A model generated the notes under the pieces. That model searched no databases. It was not told where the DNA came from and saw only the letters and a program-made list of their open reading frames with translations. A program made the position numbers and the translations under genes. This document shows positions 19,504 through 29,026 of a stretch of 55,471 bases of DNA, in pieces (within the stretch, counting starts at the first letter, position 1; every line of letters starts with the position of its first letter). Source of the stretch: Rathayibacter rhapontici (GTDB lineage: Bacteria > Actinomycetota > Actinomycetes > Actinomycetales > Microbacteriaceae); NCBI RefSeq assembly GCF_001995175.1, contig NZ_MUKN01000025.1, forward strand, positions 1-55,471, read 5' to 3'.

Positions 19504-21198
19504 TCACCCGGTGGTGGCGCCCACGGCCGCCGAGCGCACGAGCTTGGCGTACTTGGCGAGGACACCGCGGGTGTAGCGCGGAGGAAGGGGGGCCCAGCCT
19601 TCTCGGCGGGCGGCGAGCTCGGAGTCGTCGACAAGTAGGTCGATCGAGCGAGCGGCGATGTCGACCCGAATCGGGTCCCCATCGCGCACGAATGCGATGG
19701 GACCTGCGTCCACCGATTCGGGTGCTATGTGTCCGATGCACAGGCCGGTTGTGCCGCCTGAGAATCGTCCGTCGGTCAAGAGTAGTACATCTTTTCCGAG
19801 GCCCGCGCCCTTGATGGCCGCGGTGATGGCGAGCATCTCGCGCATCCCCGGGCCGCCCTTGGGGCCCTCGTAGCGGATGACCACCACGTCGCCCTTCTCG
19901 ATCTCGCCGTTCGTCAGAGCGTCCATCGCGGCGCGCTCGCGCTCGAAGACGCGCGCGGGGCCCTCGAAGACGGAGGCGTCGAAGCCGGCCGTCTTGACGA
20001 CCGCGCCCTCGGGGGCGAGCGAGCCCTTGAGGATCGTGAGGCCGCCGGTCGCGTGGATCGGGTTGTCGAGCGTGCGGATGACCTCGCCGTCCAGCGGCGC
20101 GATGTCCATCGCCGCGAGGTTCTCGGCGACCGTCTTCCCGGTGACCGTCAGGCAGTCGCCGTGCAGGAGGCCGGCGTCCAGCAGGGCCTTCATGACGGCG
20201 GGAACGCCGCCGTGGCGGTCGACGTCGTTCATGACGTACTTGCCGAACGGCTTGAGGTCGCCGATGTGCGGGATCGTGTCGCCGATGCGGTTGAAGTCGT
20301 CGATCGTGAGGTCGACCTCGGCTTCGTTGGCGATCGCGAGCAGGTGCAGGATGACGTTGGTCGAGCCGCCGAAGGCCATCGCGACGGCGATCGCGTTCTC
20401 GAACGCCTCCTTCGTCAGGATGTCGCGCGCGGTGGTGCCGTTGCGCAGCAGCTCCACGACGGCCTCGCCGGACTTGCGGGCGAAGTAGTCGCGGCGGCGG
20501 TCGGCCGCGGCGGGCGAGGCCGAGCCGGGCAGGCTCATCCCGAGCGCCTCGGCGACGCTGGCCATGGTGTTCGCGGTGTACATGCCGCCGCACGAGCCCT
20601 CGCCCGGGGCGAAGGCGCACTCGATGCGCTTGGCGTCCTCCTCGGACATGATCCCGGCCTTCACGCCGCCGACCGCCTCGAAGGAGTCGATGATCGTGAT
20701 GTCCTTCTCGGTGCCGTCCGAGAGCTTGACCCAGCCCGGGGCGATCGATCCGGCGTAGACGAAGACGGCCGCGAGGTCGAGTCGCGCGGCGGCCATCAGC
20801 ATGCCGGGCAGCGACTTGTCGCAGCCGGCGAGCATGACGGTGCCGTCCAGTCGCTCGGCCATCATCACGGTCTCGACGGAGTCGGCGATGACCTCGCGCG
20901 AGACGAGCGAGAAGTGCATGCCCTCGTGGCCCATCGAGATGCCGTCCGACACCGAGACGGTGCCGAACTGCAGCGGGTACCCGCCGCCCGAGTGCACGCC
21001 CTCCTTCGCGGAGCGCGCCAGGCGCTCGAGGGAGAGGTTGCAGGGGGTGATCTCGTTCCAGGAGGAGGCGATCCCGATCTGGGGCTTCTCCCAGTCGTCG
21101 TCGCCCATTCCGACGGCGCGGAGCATCCCGCGGGACGTCGTGGCCTCGATGCCGTCCGTGACGGTGCGCGAACGAGGCTTCCAATCGATTTCCGGCAT
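19504..21198 (-). CDS. ilvD: Dihydroxy-acid dehydratase
   Basis: A 564-residue Fe-S dehydratase that converts dihydroxy-acids to 2-oxo acids in valine/isoleucine synthesis. Seen: [32 protein letters not shown], the cluster-binding Cys in [14 protein letters not shown] and [28 protein letters not shown], and the C-terminal [22 protein letters not shown]. Start ATG 21198. First gene of the ilv block, 103 bp before ilvB. Oddity: bases ~19630-19810 (the C-terminal GRFSGG region) use ATA, CTA, GTA, AAA and other A/T-ending codons that the rest of the gene avoids. Confidence 0.96.
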   Translation of the reverse strand: MPEIDWKPRSRTVTDGIEATTSRGMLRAVGMGDDDWEKPQIGIASSWNEITPCNLSLERLARSAKEGVHSGGGYPLQFGTVSVSDGISMGHEGMHFSLVSREVIADSVETVMMAERLDGTVMLAGCDKSLPGMLMAAARLDLAAVFVYAGSIAPGWVKLSDGTEKDITIIDSFEAVGGVKAGIMSEEDAKRIECAFAPGEGSCGGMYTANTMASVAEALGMSLPGSASPAAADRRRDYFARKSGEAVVELLRNGTTARDILTKEAFENAIAVAMAFGGSTNVILHLLAIANEAEVDLTIDDFNRIGDTIPHIGDLKPFGKYVMNDVDRHGGVPAVMKALLDAGLLHGDCLTVTGKTVAENLAAMDIAPLDGEVIRTLDNPIHATGGLTILKGSLAPEGAVVKTAGFDASVFEGPARVFERERAAMDALTNGEIEKGDVVVIRYEGPKGGPGMREMLAITAAIKGAGLGKDVLLLTDGRFSGGTTGLCIGHIAPESVDAGPIAFVRDGDPIRVDIAARSIDLLVDDSELAARREGWAPLPPRYTRGVLAKYAKLVRSAAVGATTG

Positions 21199-21263
21199 GT
21201 GACGAGGCTACCGCCTCGCGACCCCTGCTCCGGCGCTCCCGGGCGCCCCGATCGCGCTCCTCG

Positions 21264-22079
21264 TCAGGCCGAGGCGCCGCGGAAGTCCGCCAGCAGGGAG
21301 AGCACGTGCGCGACCTGCTCCGGGCCCCGCACGCGGTAGGCGGCGGAGGTGGTGCCCGGCCCGCTCTTCACGCCCACGTCGCCTGCTCGCATCACGGCGA
21401 AGGCGTCCTCGTCGGTCACGTCGTCGCCCGCGTAGAGCACCGCGGTGGCGCCGGTGTAGCGGCGCAGGTGCTCGACGGCCTCGCCCTTGGTGGTCGAGCG
21501 CACCGAGAACTCGAGCACGTTCTTGCCCTCGCGCACGTGGACGCCCGCGACCTCGGCCCGCGCCTCCGAGAGGGCGACGACGTGCGCGACCCTGCTGTGC
21601 TTGTCGGTGGCGAGACGGGTGTGCAGGGCGAAGCCGGCCGGCTTGTCCTCGATCCACACGTTGTCGATCCCGCGGGCGATGCCCTTGAGCACGCCCTCGA
21701 GGCGGTCGACCTTGGCGAGCTCGACGGGGTTCAGGCGCACGGCGTCCTCGTCGGGGTCGAGCCGGATCTCCACACCGTGGGAGCCGACGAGCAGAGCCTC
21801 GTCGGGGAGCTGCGACACCTCCTCCAGGCTCTCGAGCGCGCGACCGGAGACCAGCGCGACGCGGGTGCTGGGCAGGCCGAGGAGACGCAGCACGGCCTCG
21901 CGGGCCTCGGGCAGGGCGCGGGCGCGCGCCGGATCGTCGACCTCCGGGGCGAGGGTGCCGTCGAAGTCGAGGGCGACGAGGAGCCGGCCGGTCGCCGCCA
22001 GCTCGCGCAGCGCCAGGACGAGGCGATCGGGGACACCGGGGAGGTGCGGATCGACGGGCGAGGGGGTGACGGTGCTCAT
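21264..22079 (-). CDS. otsB: Trehalose-6-phosphate phosphatase
   Basis: A 271-residue HAD-superfamily phosphatase that removes phosphate from trehalose-6-phosphate. Catalytic motif I is [10 protein letters not shown] (two Asp), motif II is ALVSGRAL, and the closing motif is [12 protein letters not shown] with the metal-binding Asp residues; GSHGVEI and the cap domain lie between. The ATG at 22079 overlaps the otsA stop by 4 bp, so synthase and phosphatase are made together. Trehalose protects actinobacteria from osmotic, drying and cold stress. Confidence 0.95.
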   Translation of the reverse strand: MSTVTPSPVDPHLPGVPDRLVLALRELAATGRLLVALDFDGTLAPEVDDPARARALPEAREAVLRLLGLPSTRVALVSGRALESLEEVSQLPDEALLVGSHGVEIRLDPDEDAVRLNPVELAKVDRLEGVLKGIARGIDNVWIEDKPAGFALHTRLATDKHSRVAHVVALSEARAEVAGVHVREGKNVLEFSVRSTTKGEAVEHLRRYTGATAVLYAGDDVTDEDAFAVMRAGDVGVKSGPGTTSAAYRVRGPEQVAHVLSLLADFRGASA

Positions 22080-23617
22080 CGCGCCTCCGCCTCCTTTCCG
22101 CGCTCGGAGTCCTCGCGGTGCTCGGCCTCCTGGCCGACGGGGGCCTCCTGGCCCCGCGCCGCCGGACGCACGTCGAGCTGCTGGCCCGCGGCGTGCTCGG
22201 TGAGCGCCGCGAGGAAGCTCTCGGACCAGCGCGCGACGTCGTTCTCGAGGACCCGGCGGCGCAGAGCCCGCATCCGCCGCGTCTTCTCGCCCCGCGGCAT
22301 GCGCGCGGCGGTCTCCATCGCGTCCTTCAGCCCCGAGATGTCGTGCGGGTTGATCTGCACCGCCTGCTTCAGCTCGTCGGCGGCACCGGTGAACTCGCTC
22401 AGCACGAGCACGCCGTCGTTGTCGAAGCGCGAGGCCACGTACTCCTTCGCGACCAGGTTCATCCCGTCGCGCAGCGCCGTGACGAGCATCACGTCGGCGG
22501 CGAGGTAGAGCGCCACCATCTCCTCGCGGGGATAGCCGTGGTGCAGGTAGCTGATCGCCGGGTGCCCGATCTTGCCGTAGTCGCCGTTGATCCGGCCGAC
22601 CTGCAGCTCGATGTCGTCGCGCAGCTGGCGGTAGGTGTCGACCCGCTCGCGGCTGGGGCTCGCGACCTGCACGAGCACCGCGTCCTCGGTGCTGAGCCGG
22701 CCGTCGGCGAGGAGCTCGCCGAACGCCTTCAGGCGGTGGCCGATGCCCTTCGTGTAGTCGAGGCGGTCGACGCCCAGCATGACCACCTCGGGGTTCCCGA
22801 GCTCGTCGCGGATCTCCTTCGCGCGCGCCTGGATCTCGGGGGTGCGGGCCATCGCCTCGAAGAAGGCGGAGTCGATCGAGATCGGGAAGTGCCGCGCCAC
22901 CACGGGACGCACGCTGGCCCCCCGTCGGGAGCGGTTCACCCGCCGGGTGCCGCCGACGGCCTCGTCCTCGACCGGCACCTCGACGACGGTGCTCCGGGTG
23001 TCGTAGCCGAGCAGTCGCCGCACCGCCCGGAGGAAGCTGCCCGCGTCGCCCTGGCGCTGGAAGCCGATGACGTCGGCGCCCAGCAGGCCCTCGACGATCT
23101 GCTTGCGCCACGGCAGCTGGGCGAAGATGCCGTACGGCGGGAACGGGATGTGGTTGAAGAAGCCGATGGTGACGTCGGGGCGGAGCTCGCGGAGCATCTT
23201 GGGCACCAGCTGCAGCTGGTAGTCCTGCACCCACACGACCCCGTTCTCCTCCGTCACCGCGGCGGCGGCCTCGGCGAAGCGCCGGTTGACCCGGACGTAG
23301 GCGTCCCACCAGTCGCGGTGGTAGGTGGGGGGCGCGATGACGTCGTGGTAGAGCGGCCAGAGCGTGTCGTTCGAGAAGCCCTCGTAGTAGTCCTCGAGCT
23401 CCTGCGCGCTGAGGGCGACGGGCACGATCAGCACGCCGTCGTTCTCGAACGGCGCGACGACCTCGTCGGCGACTCCCGGCCAGCCGACCCAGGCGCCCTC
23501 GTTCGCCCGCATCACGGGCTCGAGCGCGGTCACCAGGCCGCCGGGGGACGTCTTCCACGAGGCGGTGCCGTCCTCGGCCGTCACCCGGTCGACGGGGAGC
23601 CGGTTGGACACCACCAC
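22076..23617 (-). CDS. otsA: Trehalose-6-phosphate synthase (start uncertain)
   Basis: A GT20 glycosyltransferase that joins UDP- or GDP-glucose and glucose-6-phosphate. Seen: SNRLPVDR at the N-terminus, [64 protein letters not shown], and the donor-binding [15 protein letters not shown]. The C-terminal tail of ~40 residues is charged and variable. Only GTG codons at 23617-23609 are available as normal starts, leaving just three residues before SNRLP. The frame stays open upstream. An ATC at 23675-23677, with AGGGG 6 bases before it, would give [17 protein letters not shown] as a natural leader, so the true start may be 23677 (rare AUC, or ATG misread). Confidence 0.92.
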   Translation of the reverse strand: MVVSNRLPVDRVTAEDGTASWKTSPGGLVTALEPVMRANEGAWVGWPGVADEVVAPFENDGVLIVPVALSAQELEDYYEGFSNDTLWPLYHDVIAPPTYHRDWWDAYVRVNRRFAEAAAAVTEENGVVWVQDYQLQLVPKMLRELRPDVTIGFFNHIPFPPYGIFAQLPWRKQIVEGLLGADVIGFQRQGDAGSFLRAVRRLLGYDTRSTVVEVPVEDEAVGGTRRVNRSRRGASVRPVVARHFPISIDSAFFEAMARTPEIQARAKEIRDELGNPEVVMLGVDRLDYTKGIGHRLKAFGELLADGRLSTEDAVLVQVASPSRERVDTYRQLRDDIELQVGRINGDYGKIGHPAISYLHHGYPREEMVALYLAADVMLVTALRDGMNLVAKEYVASRFDNDGVLVLSEFTGAADELKQAVQINPHDISGLKDAMETAARMPRGEKTRRMRALRRRVLENDVARWSESFLAALTEHAAGQQLDVRPAARGQEAPVGQEAEHREDSERGKEAEAR

Positions 23618-23770
23618 GAACGCGTTGCGCGGTGCGGGAGCACCGTCCTGGAGGTCGGGAACTGCGTGCTCGGAGATGGTGTACCCCTCGTCGAATCGGG
23701 TCGTCGTGGACCCCAGGAGGCTACCAGCCCCTCTCGAACGGCTGTCGGACAGGAGATGTCCTCGCGCCGC

Positions 23771-24928
23771 TCAGCCCTGCGCCAGCGCGAGAGCGAGCAC
23801 GGCGCCTCCGACGGTCGGCACGACCGCGACGAGACCGAGCAGCGCATACTGCGCCCACGAGATCCGGACCCCCATGGCGGTCAGCCGCTGGTGCCAGAGC
23901 AGGGTCGCGAGCGAGGCCCACGGCGTGATCAGCGGACCGGCGTTGACGCCGATCAGCAGGGCGACCAGGCGCACCGGATCCGCGGCCACGGGCTCGAGCG
24001 CGAGGTACGCCGGCAGATTGTCGACGAGGTTGGCGGCCACCGCTCCGGAGCCGGCGAGGCGCAGCAGGTCCGCGACGCCGCTGCCCTGCCCCGCGACCAC
24101 GGCGAGCGCCGCCCCCAGTCCGAGCTGGTGCGCCGCCTCCATCGCGACGAAGAGGCCGGCCGCGAAGACGACGAGCTGCCACGGGAGGAGCGAGGCGCGC
24201 AGCGCGCGAGGTCGGCGCACTGCGAACAGGACGACCAGCACCGCCGCGGCGGCGGTCGCCGGGATCCACACCTCCAGGCCCGACACCAGCGCGGGCAGCA
24301 GGAGGGCCACCACCGCGCCGGAGCCGACGAGCAGCACGCGGTCCTCGACCGGCGTCCTCTCCCCCGCGCTGTAGCGGCCCGCCAGCTCCCGGCGGTACCG
24401 GACCGCCAGCACCAGCACGGGCACTGCAGCGGCCACCAGGGCGGGGAGAGCGGTCAGCGCGGCGAACTCGAGGGGCCCGTCGACGCCGAGGCGCCGCTGG
24501 GCGAGCAGGTTCGTGAGGTTCGACACGGGCAGCAGGAGCGACGCGCAGTTCGCCAGCCAGACGGTCGCCATCGCGAACGGCAGCGGCGACACCTTCACGT
24601 GCGCCGCGAGCAGCACCACGACGGGCGTCAGCAGCACGGCGGTCGTGTCGAGCGACAGGAAGACCGTGCTCAGCACCGCGAGGAGCACGACCAGCAGCCA
24701 GAGCACGGCCGTGCGGCCCCGGCCCCACACGGCGGCGCGCTCGGCGACCACGGTGAAGACGCCCGCCTCCGACGCCAGCTCGGCCACGACGGTGACCGCC
24801 ACCACGAAGGCGAGGATCGGCCCCGTCCGCTCGACGAGCCCGCTCAGAGCCTCGGCAGGGAGGACGCCCGTGAGCACCGCCACCGCTCCGAGCAGGAGGA
24901 GGGCGACCCCGATGACTGCGGTGCGCAT
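23771..24928 (-). CDS. ArsB/SLC13-type anion permease
   Basis: A 385-residue membrane protein with about 10-11 hydrophobic segments and no N-terminal signal beyond TM1. It resembles the ion-transporter superfamily that contains ArsB, NhaD and SLC13 carriers: two inverted halves, with SLDTTAVLLTPVVVLLA and LLLPVSNLTNLLA in the first and AANLVDNLPAYLAL, NAGPLITPWASLATLLW in the second. The paired hairpin Asn/Pro/Thr motifs are typical of substrate sites. No arsR, arsC or other ars gene is nearby, so arsenite export is only one option; dicarboxylate or sodium-coupled transport is also possible. Confidence 0.8.
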   Translation of the reverse strand: MRTAVIGVALLLLGAVAVLTGVLPAEALSGLVERTGPILAFVVAVTVVAELASEAGVFTVVAERAAVWGRGRTAVLWLLVVLLAVLSTVFLSLDTTAVLLTPVVVLLAAHVKVSPLPFAMATVWLANCASLLLPVSNLTNLLAQRRLGVDGPLEFAALTALPALVAAAVPVLVLAVRYRRELAGRYSAGERTPVEDRVLLVGSGAVVALLLPALVSGLEVWIPATAAAAVLVVLFAVRRPRALRASLLPWQLVVFAAGLFVAMEAAHQLGLGAALAVVAGQGSGVADLLRLAGSGAVAANLVDNLPAYLALEPVAADPVRLVALLIGVNAGPLITPWASLATLLWHQRLTAMGVRISWAQYALLGLVAVVPTVGGAVLALALAQG

Positions 24929-25065
24929 CCTGTTCCGTTCCTCCCCGGCGCCCGGACGCTCCCGGACGGCGGTCCACGGTAGCGGGAGGACGGTTCCGTC
25001 CTGTCAACCGCTCCGGGCATCGCGACGGCACCGGTAGCGTCGTCGTGAACACCGGGAGGCAATCG

Positions 25066-25275
25066 ATGCGCAAGTTCATCCTCAACTCGAGCGTCATCAG
25101 CGCGCTGGTCGGCGGCTGGTCGATCCTTCAGACGACCCGCAAGGGGCCGCGCGACTGGCGACTGGTCCTGCAGTGGGTCAGCTGGGCGATCGCCGTGGCG
25201 GTCGCCTTCGGCTCCGTCTCCTACGACTCCAAGGAGCTCGCCAAGGAGGCGAACGGGAAGAAGCGCGATCGCTGA
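25066..25275 (+). CDS. Small single-span membrane protein
   Basis: A 69-residue protein: a basic N-terminus, a weak hydrophobic stretch (ILNSSVISALVGGWSILQTT), a central Arg/Trp-rich loop, a membrane segment VLQWVSWAIAVAVAFGSVSY, and a Lys-rich C-terminus. The ATG at 25066 has GGGAGG 7 bases before it; a GTG 21 bp upstream is less likely. No family recognised. It faces away from the permease gene. Confidence 0.7.
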   Translation: MRKFILNSSVISALVGGWSILQTTRKGPRDWRLVLQWVSWAIAVAVAFGSVSYDSKELAKEANGKKRDR

Positions 25276-25388
25276 TCGCGCCCGCTGACGCGCCGTTCGC
25301 CCCGTGCGGCGGCGTGTCAGCGATCCTCCTCCCCGCTTCCCCGCGACACTGGTCTCAGCTGCCGACCGCACGGGAACAGGGGTTCGTC

Positions 25389-25796
25389 ATGAGGTTTCGT
25401 CTGAGGCGCCGCCCGCCGGTCCCCGAGGTCGTCGCGGCCCCGGCGCTCACGCAGGACGAGCTCTTCGCCGTCGTCCACGAGCGCCTCGCGGCGTTCGTCG
25501 GCTCCGAGGGAGCGTGGGTCGTCACGCGTCGGAGCCATGACGACCGCGATCCGATCTTCCACGGGATGCTCGCCCGCTCCCTCGCGCACGAGCTCGCAGG
25601 GGCGATCCAGGCCGAGCAGCTGCGCGCCGGGGTCCCCGACGCCGCGAACCCGGTCACCTCCGCGATCCCGGTGATGCGCGCCTCCACGCCGCCCGTCGAG
25701 ACGGAGCCGGCGGCCCTCACCTGGGAACCGCAGCCGATCGCCGTCTGGGCCGAGCCCGACGCCGCGACCCGGCTCCCGGTCGACGCGACCCGCTAG
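25389..25796 (+). CDS. Hypothetical protein
   Basis: A 135-residue soluble protein with a strongly basic start (MRFRLRRRPP). A helical middle (ALTQDELFAVVHERLAAFVGSEGAWVVTRR, about residues 19-48) contains HDDRDPIFHGMLARSLAHELAGAI after it. The tail is Pro/Ala rich. No signal, membrane segment or known motif is visible. Codon use is normal for the window, which supports a real gene. The ribosome site is weak (GGGG 8 bases upstream). It is convergent with zwf. Confidence 0.6.
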   Translation: MRFRLRRRPPVPEVVAAPALTQDELFAVVHERLAAFVGSEGAWVVTRRSHDDRDPIFHGMLARSLAHELAGAIQAEQLRAGVPDAANPVTSAIPVMRASTPPVETEPAALTWEPQPIAVWAEPDAATRLPVDATR

Positions 25797-25807
25797 GACC
25801 CGGCGGC

Positions 25808-27172
25808 TCAGACCTCCTTCCAGCCCTCCGGGCCCGCGCTGCCCGCGGGGTACTCGTCCAGCGGCACGGCGCCCGAGCGCCAGGCGTCGAGCGCCGGCTG
25901 CACGATGCGCCAGCACTCCTCGGCCGCGTCCCCGCGGACCGACAGCGACGGGTCGTCGTCGAGGATCCCCGAGAGCACCTCGCCGTACGCCAGCAGCTCG
26001 CCGGCCCCGAACGTCGCCTCGAGCGACGCGCGCTCGAGCGTGTAGGGGTCGCCGGGACCGTTGATGTTGAGCTCGAGCGCCATCTTGTCCGGGGCGAGGA
26101 ACAGCCGCAGCACCGAGGGCGACTCCGTGCCGTGGAAGCCGCTCGGCAGGTGCGGCACGGGCTTGAAGCGGATGACGACCTCGCGGCGGCGCTCCCCCAG
26201 CGCCTTGCCGGAGCGCAGCGTGAAGGGCACGCCGGCCCAGCGCCACGTGTCGATCTCGACCGTGAGCTCGGCGAGCGTCTCGGTGCCGCGCTCGGGGTCC
26301 ACGCCCTCCTCCGAGGCGTACGCGGGGAGCTCGCGTCCGTCGACGGAGCCGGCGGTGTAGCGCGCCCGGCGCGAGCCGTCCTCCTCGCGGATCCGCGTGG
26401 CGCGCAGCACGATCCCCTTGGCGTCGCGCAGGTCGGCGGCGTCGAGCGTCGACGGCGCCTCCATCGCGACGACCGCCAGCACCTGCAGCAGGTGGCTCTG
26501 GATCATGTCGATCAGGGCGCCGGCGCCGTCGTAGTAGCCGGCGCGCCCCTCCAGGCCCAGCTGCTCGTCGTAGACGATGGCGACGCTCTCGATGTGCTCG
26601 GCCGACCACAGCGGCTCGAGGATCCGGTTGGCGAAGCGCAGGCCCAGCAGGTTCATCACCGTGGCGCGGCCGAGGAAGTGGTCCACGCGGTGGACGCGCT
26701 CCTCGGGCACGAGAGCGGCGAGGCGCTCGTTCAGGGCGCGGGCGCTCTCCTCGTCGACGCCGAAGGGCTTCTCGAGCGCGAGCACGGTGCCCGGGGGCAG
26801 CTCGTGCACGGCGAGGGCGTCGCACGCCTTCGCGGCGATGGCGGGCGGCAGGGCGAAGTAGATCGCGACCGGTCCCTCGCAGCTCGCGAGCAGTGCGGCG
26901 AGCGCCTCCGGATCGGTGACGTCGATCTGCTCGTAGCGGGTGCCGGCCACCATGTCGCCCGCTCCGGTGCCGCTGGTCTCGACCGTCGCGAGCGAGGTGG
27001 AGAGCACCTCGTGCCAGTGCTCCTGGGTCCAGTCCTCCCGACCGGCCCCGACGAGGTGCAGCCTCCGGTCGGGTTCGCGCGTCAGCAGCTGGCCGATCGC
27101 GGGGAGCAGGAGCCGGGAGGAGAGGTCCCCCGTCGCTCCGAGGATGAGCAGTGTCGAGACCGAGTGCGTCAT
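25808..27172 (-). CDS. zwf: Divergent glucose-6-phosphate dehydrogenase
   Basis: A 454-residue NADP-type dehydrogenase of the G6PD family (glucose-6-phosphate to 6-phosphogluconolactone). Seen: nucleotide-binding LLILGATGDLSSRLLLPAIG, ALEKPFGVDEESA, the active-site strand RVDHFLGRATVMNLLGLRFAN, YYDGAGALIDMIQSHLLQVLA, WAGVPFTLRSGKAL. Compared with the canonical RIDHYLGKE, the substrate Lys-Glu pair is replaced by Arg-Ala, and the protein is shorter than the usual ~490-510. It is therefore likely a paralogue of the housekeeping enzyme, with altered substrate or kinetics. It is divergent from the GH15 gene with an 81-bp shared upstream region. Confidence 0.85.
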   Translation of the reverse strand: MTHSVSTLLILGATGDLSSRLLLPAIGQLLTREPDRRLHLVGAGREDWTQEHWHEVLSTSLATVETSGTGAGDMVAGTRYEQIDVTDPEALAALLASCEGPVAIYFALPPAIAAKACDALAVHELPPGTVLALEKPFGVDEESARALNERLAALVPEERVHRVDHFLGRATVMNLLGLRFANRILEPLWSAEHIESVAIVYDEQLGLEGRAGYYDGAGALIDMIQSHLLQVLAVVAMEAPSTLDAADLRDAKGIVLRATRIREEDGSRRARYTAGSVDGRELPAYASEEGVDPERGTETLAELTVEIDTWRWAGVPFTLRSGKALGERRREVVIRFKPVPHLPSGFHGTESPSVLRLFLAPDKMALELNINGPGDPYTLERASLEATFGAGELLAYGEVLSGILDDDPSLSVRGDAAEECWRIVQPALDAWRSGAVPLDEYPAGSAGPEGWKEV

Positions 27173-27253
27173 GCGGCTCACCCTACGGCGAGGTCCACGG
27201 CCGACGCTCCGCCTTGACGGGGAGCGCTCGGCTCCTGCTGAGAGGATCCGTGC

Positions 27254-29026
27254 ATGGTCTCCCCGATCGAGGACTACGCGGTCCTTTCCGACTGCCGCAC
27301 CGCCGCTCTCGTCTCCCGCGACGGCGGCATCGACTGGCTCTGCCTCCCGCGCTTCGACTCCCCGTCCGTCTTCGGCGCCCTGCTGGGCGGTGACGACCAG
27401 GGCCGCTGGTCGCTGCGGCCGGTCGATCCGGACGCCCGCGTCGAGCGCCGCTACCTCGGCGACACGCTCGCCCTCCTCACCCGGTGGACGACGTCGAGCG
27501 GAGTGGTGGAGGTCACCGATGTGATGCCGCTGCGCGACGACCGGGCGGAGCTCGTGCGCCGGGTGCGCGGCGTCTCGGGCACGGTGCGGATGCGGCAGGA
27601 GCTGCGCCTCCGCTTCGACTACGCCCGGGTCGTGCCGTGGGTGCGGCAGGAGGGCACGGACGAGGCCCCGCTGCTCGTCGCCGTCGCCGGCCCGGACGCG
27701 GTCGTCGTCCGCGGTGTGCGGCTGACGGCGACCGACCACGTCCACAGCGCCGAGTTCGACGTCGCCGCGGGCGCCGTCACCGATCTCTCGATGGCCTGGT
27801 TCCCCTCGCACCACCGCTCCCCCAAGGCCCTCGACGTCGATCGCGCCCTCGAGAGCACGCTGGCCTGGTGGTCGGAGTGGGCGGGATCGATCCGCTACGA
27901 CGGCCCGTACCGCGAGGCGGTCGTGCGCTCCCTGCTCACGCTCCGCGCCCTCACGGACGATCAGACGGGCGGCATCGTCGCCGCCGCGACCACGTCGCTC
28001 CCGGAGGAGTTCGGCGGCAGCCGCAACTGGGACTACCGCTACGTCTGGCTCCGCGACGCCGCGCTGACCCTGCAGGCGCTGCTCGCGCACGGCTTCGAGC
28101 AGGAGGCGCAGAAGTGGCGCGCCTGGCTGCTGCGCGCGGTGGCCGGCGACCCGGCCGACGTGCAGATCATGTACGGCATCGCGGGTGAGCGGGACCTCGC
28201 GGAGCGCACGATGCCCAGCCTGCCCGGCTACGACGGAGCCTCGCCCGTGCGCATCGGCAACGCGGCGGTCGACCAGTACCAGGCCGACGTCATCGGCGAG
28301 GTCATGGTGGCGCTGCACGAGGCGCGCACCGCGGGGGTCGACGAGAACCGCTTCTCGTGGCCGCTCCAGCGCGCCCTGCTCGGCTTCGTCGAGCAGAACT
28401 GGAAGCGCCCCGACAACGGCATCTGGGAGATCCGCGGCGAGCCCCGGCACTTCACGCACTCCCGGGTGATGATCTGGGCGGCGCTGGACCGCGGCGTGAG
28501 GGCGGTCCGCGAGAACGGACTCGACGGCCCTGTCGAGACCTGGGAGGCGCTGCGCGACGAGGTGCGCGCCGAGATCGACGCGCAGGGCTACGACGCCGAG
28601 CGCGGCCACTTCGTGCAGTCCTACGGATCGACGGAGGTCGACGCGTCGCTCCTCGTGCTGCCGATGGTCGGCTACGTCGATGCCGACGATCCGCGGATGA
28701 CCGGCACCGTGGCCGAGATGGAGCGCGTGCTCCTGCACGAGGGGCTGCTCCACCGCTACCGCACCGAGTCGTCGGTCGACGGCCTGCCGGGCGGCGAGCA
28801 CCCGTTCCTCGCCTGCTCGTTCTGGCTCGTCCGGCAGTACGCCTCCTCCGGGCGCCCCGACGACGCCCGGGCGCTGATGGACCGGCTGGTGTCGCTCGCG
28901 AACGACGTGGGGCTGCTCTCGGAGGAGTACGACGTCGAGAACCGCCGGCACGCGGGCAACACTCCGCAGGCGCTCTCGCACCTCGCCCTCGTGCAGGCCG
29001 CCGACGCGATCGCGGCGAGCCGGTGA
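27254..29026 (+). CDS. Glycoside hydrolase family 15 protein (trehalase/glucoamylase-like)
   Basis: A 590-residue cytoplasmic GH15 protein. The N-terminal beta-sandwich starts PIEDYAVLSDCRTAALVSRDGGIDWLCLPRFDSPSVFG. The (alpha/alpha)6 barrel carries GSRNWDYRYVWLRDAALTLQAL and DNGIWEIRGEPRHFTHSRVMIWAALDRG, with a second catalytic Glu region EEYDVENRRHAGNTPQALSHLA near the end. This architecture is shared with mycobacterial GH15 trehalases, which hydrolyse trehalose to glucose. The proximity of otsA/otsB supports trehalose, but alpha-glucan substrates are not excluded. Confidence 0.9.
   Translation: MVSPIEDYAVLSDCRTAALVSRDGGIDWLCLPRFDSPSVFGALLGGDDQGRWSLRPVDPDARVERRYLGDTLALLTRWTTSSGVVEVTDVMPLRDDRAELVRRVRGVSGTVRMRQELRLRFDYARVVPWVRQEGTDEAPLLVAVAGPDAVVVRGVRLTATDHVHSAEFDVAAGAVTDLSMAWFPSHHRSPKALDVDRALESTLAWWSEWAGSIRYDGPYREAVVRSLLTLRALTDDQTGGIVAAATTSLPEEFGGSRNWDYRYVWLRDAALTLQALLAHGFEQEAQKWRAWLLRAVAGDPADVQIMYGIAGERDLAERTMPSLPGYDGASPVRIGNAAVDQYQADVIGEVMVALHEARTAGVDENRFSWPLQRALLGFVEQNWKRPDNGIWEIRGEPRHFTHSRVMIWAALDRGVRAVRENGLDGPVETWEALRDEVRAEIDAQGYDAERGHFVQSYGSTEVDASLLVLPMVGYVDADDPRMTGTVAEMERVLLHEGLLHRYRTESSVDGLPGGEHPFLACSFWLVRQYASSGRPDDARALMDRLVSLANDVGLLSEEYDVENRRHAGNTPQALSHLALVQAADAIAASR

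Noticed and set aside
23771..24928. Arsenic resistance locus
   Set aside because: The permease is in the wider ArsB/SLC13 group, but no arsR, arsC or arsA neighbours are present.
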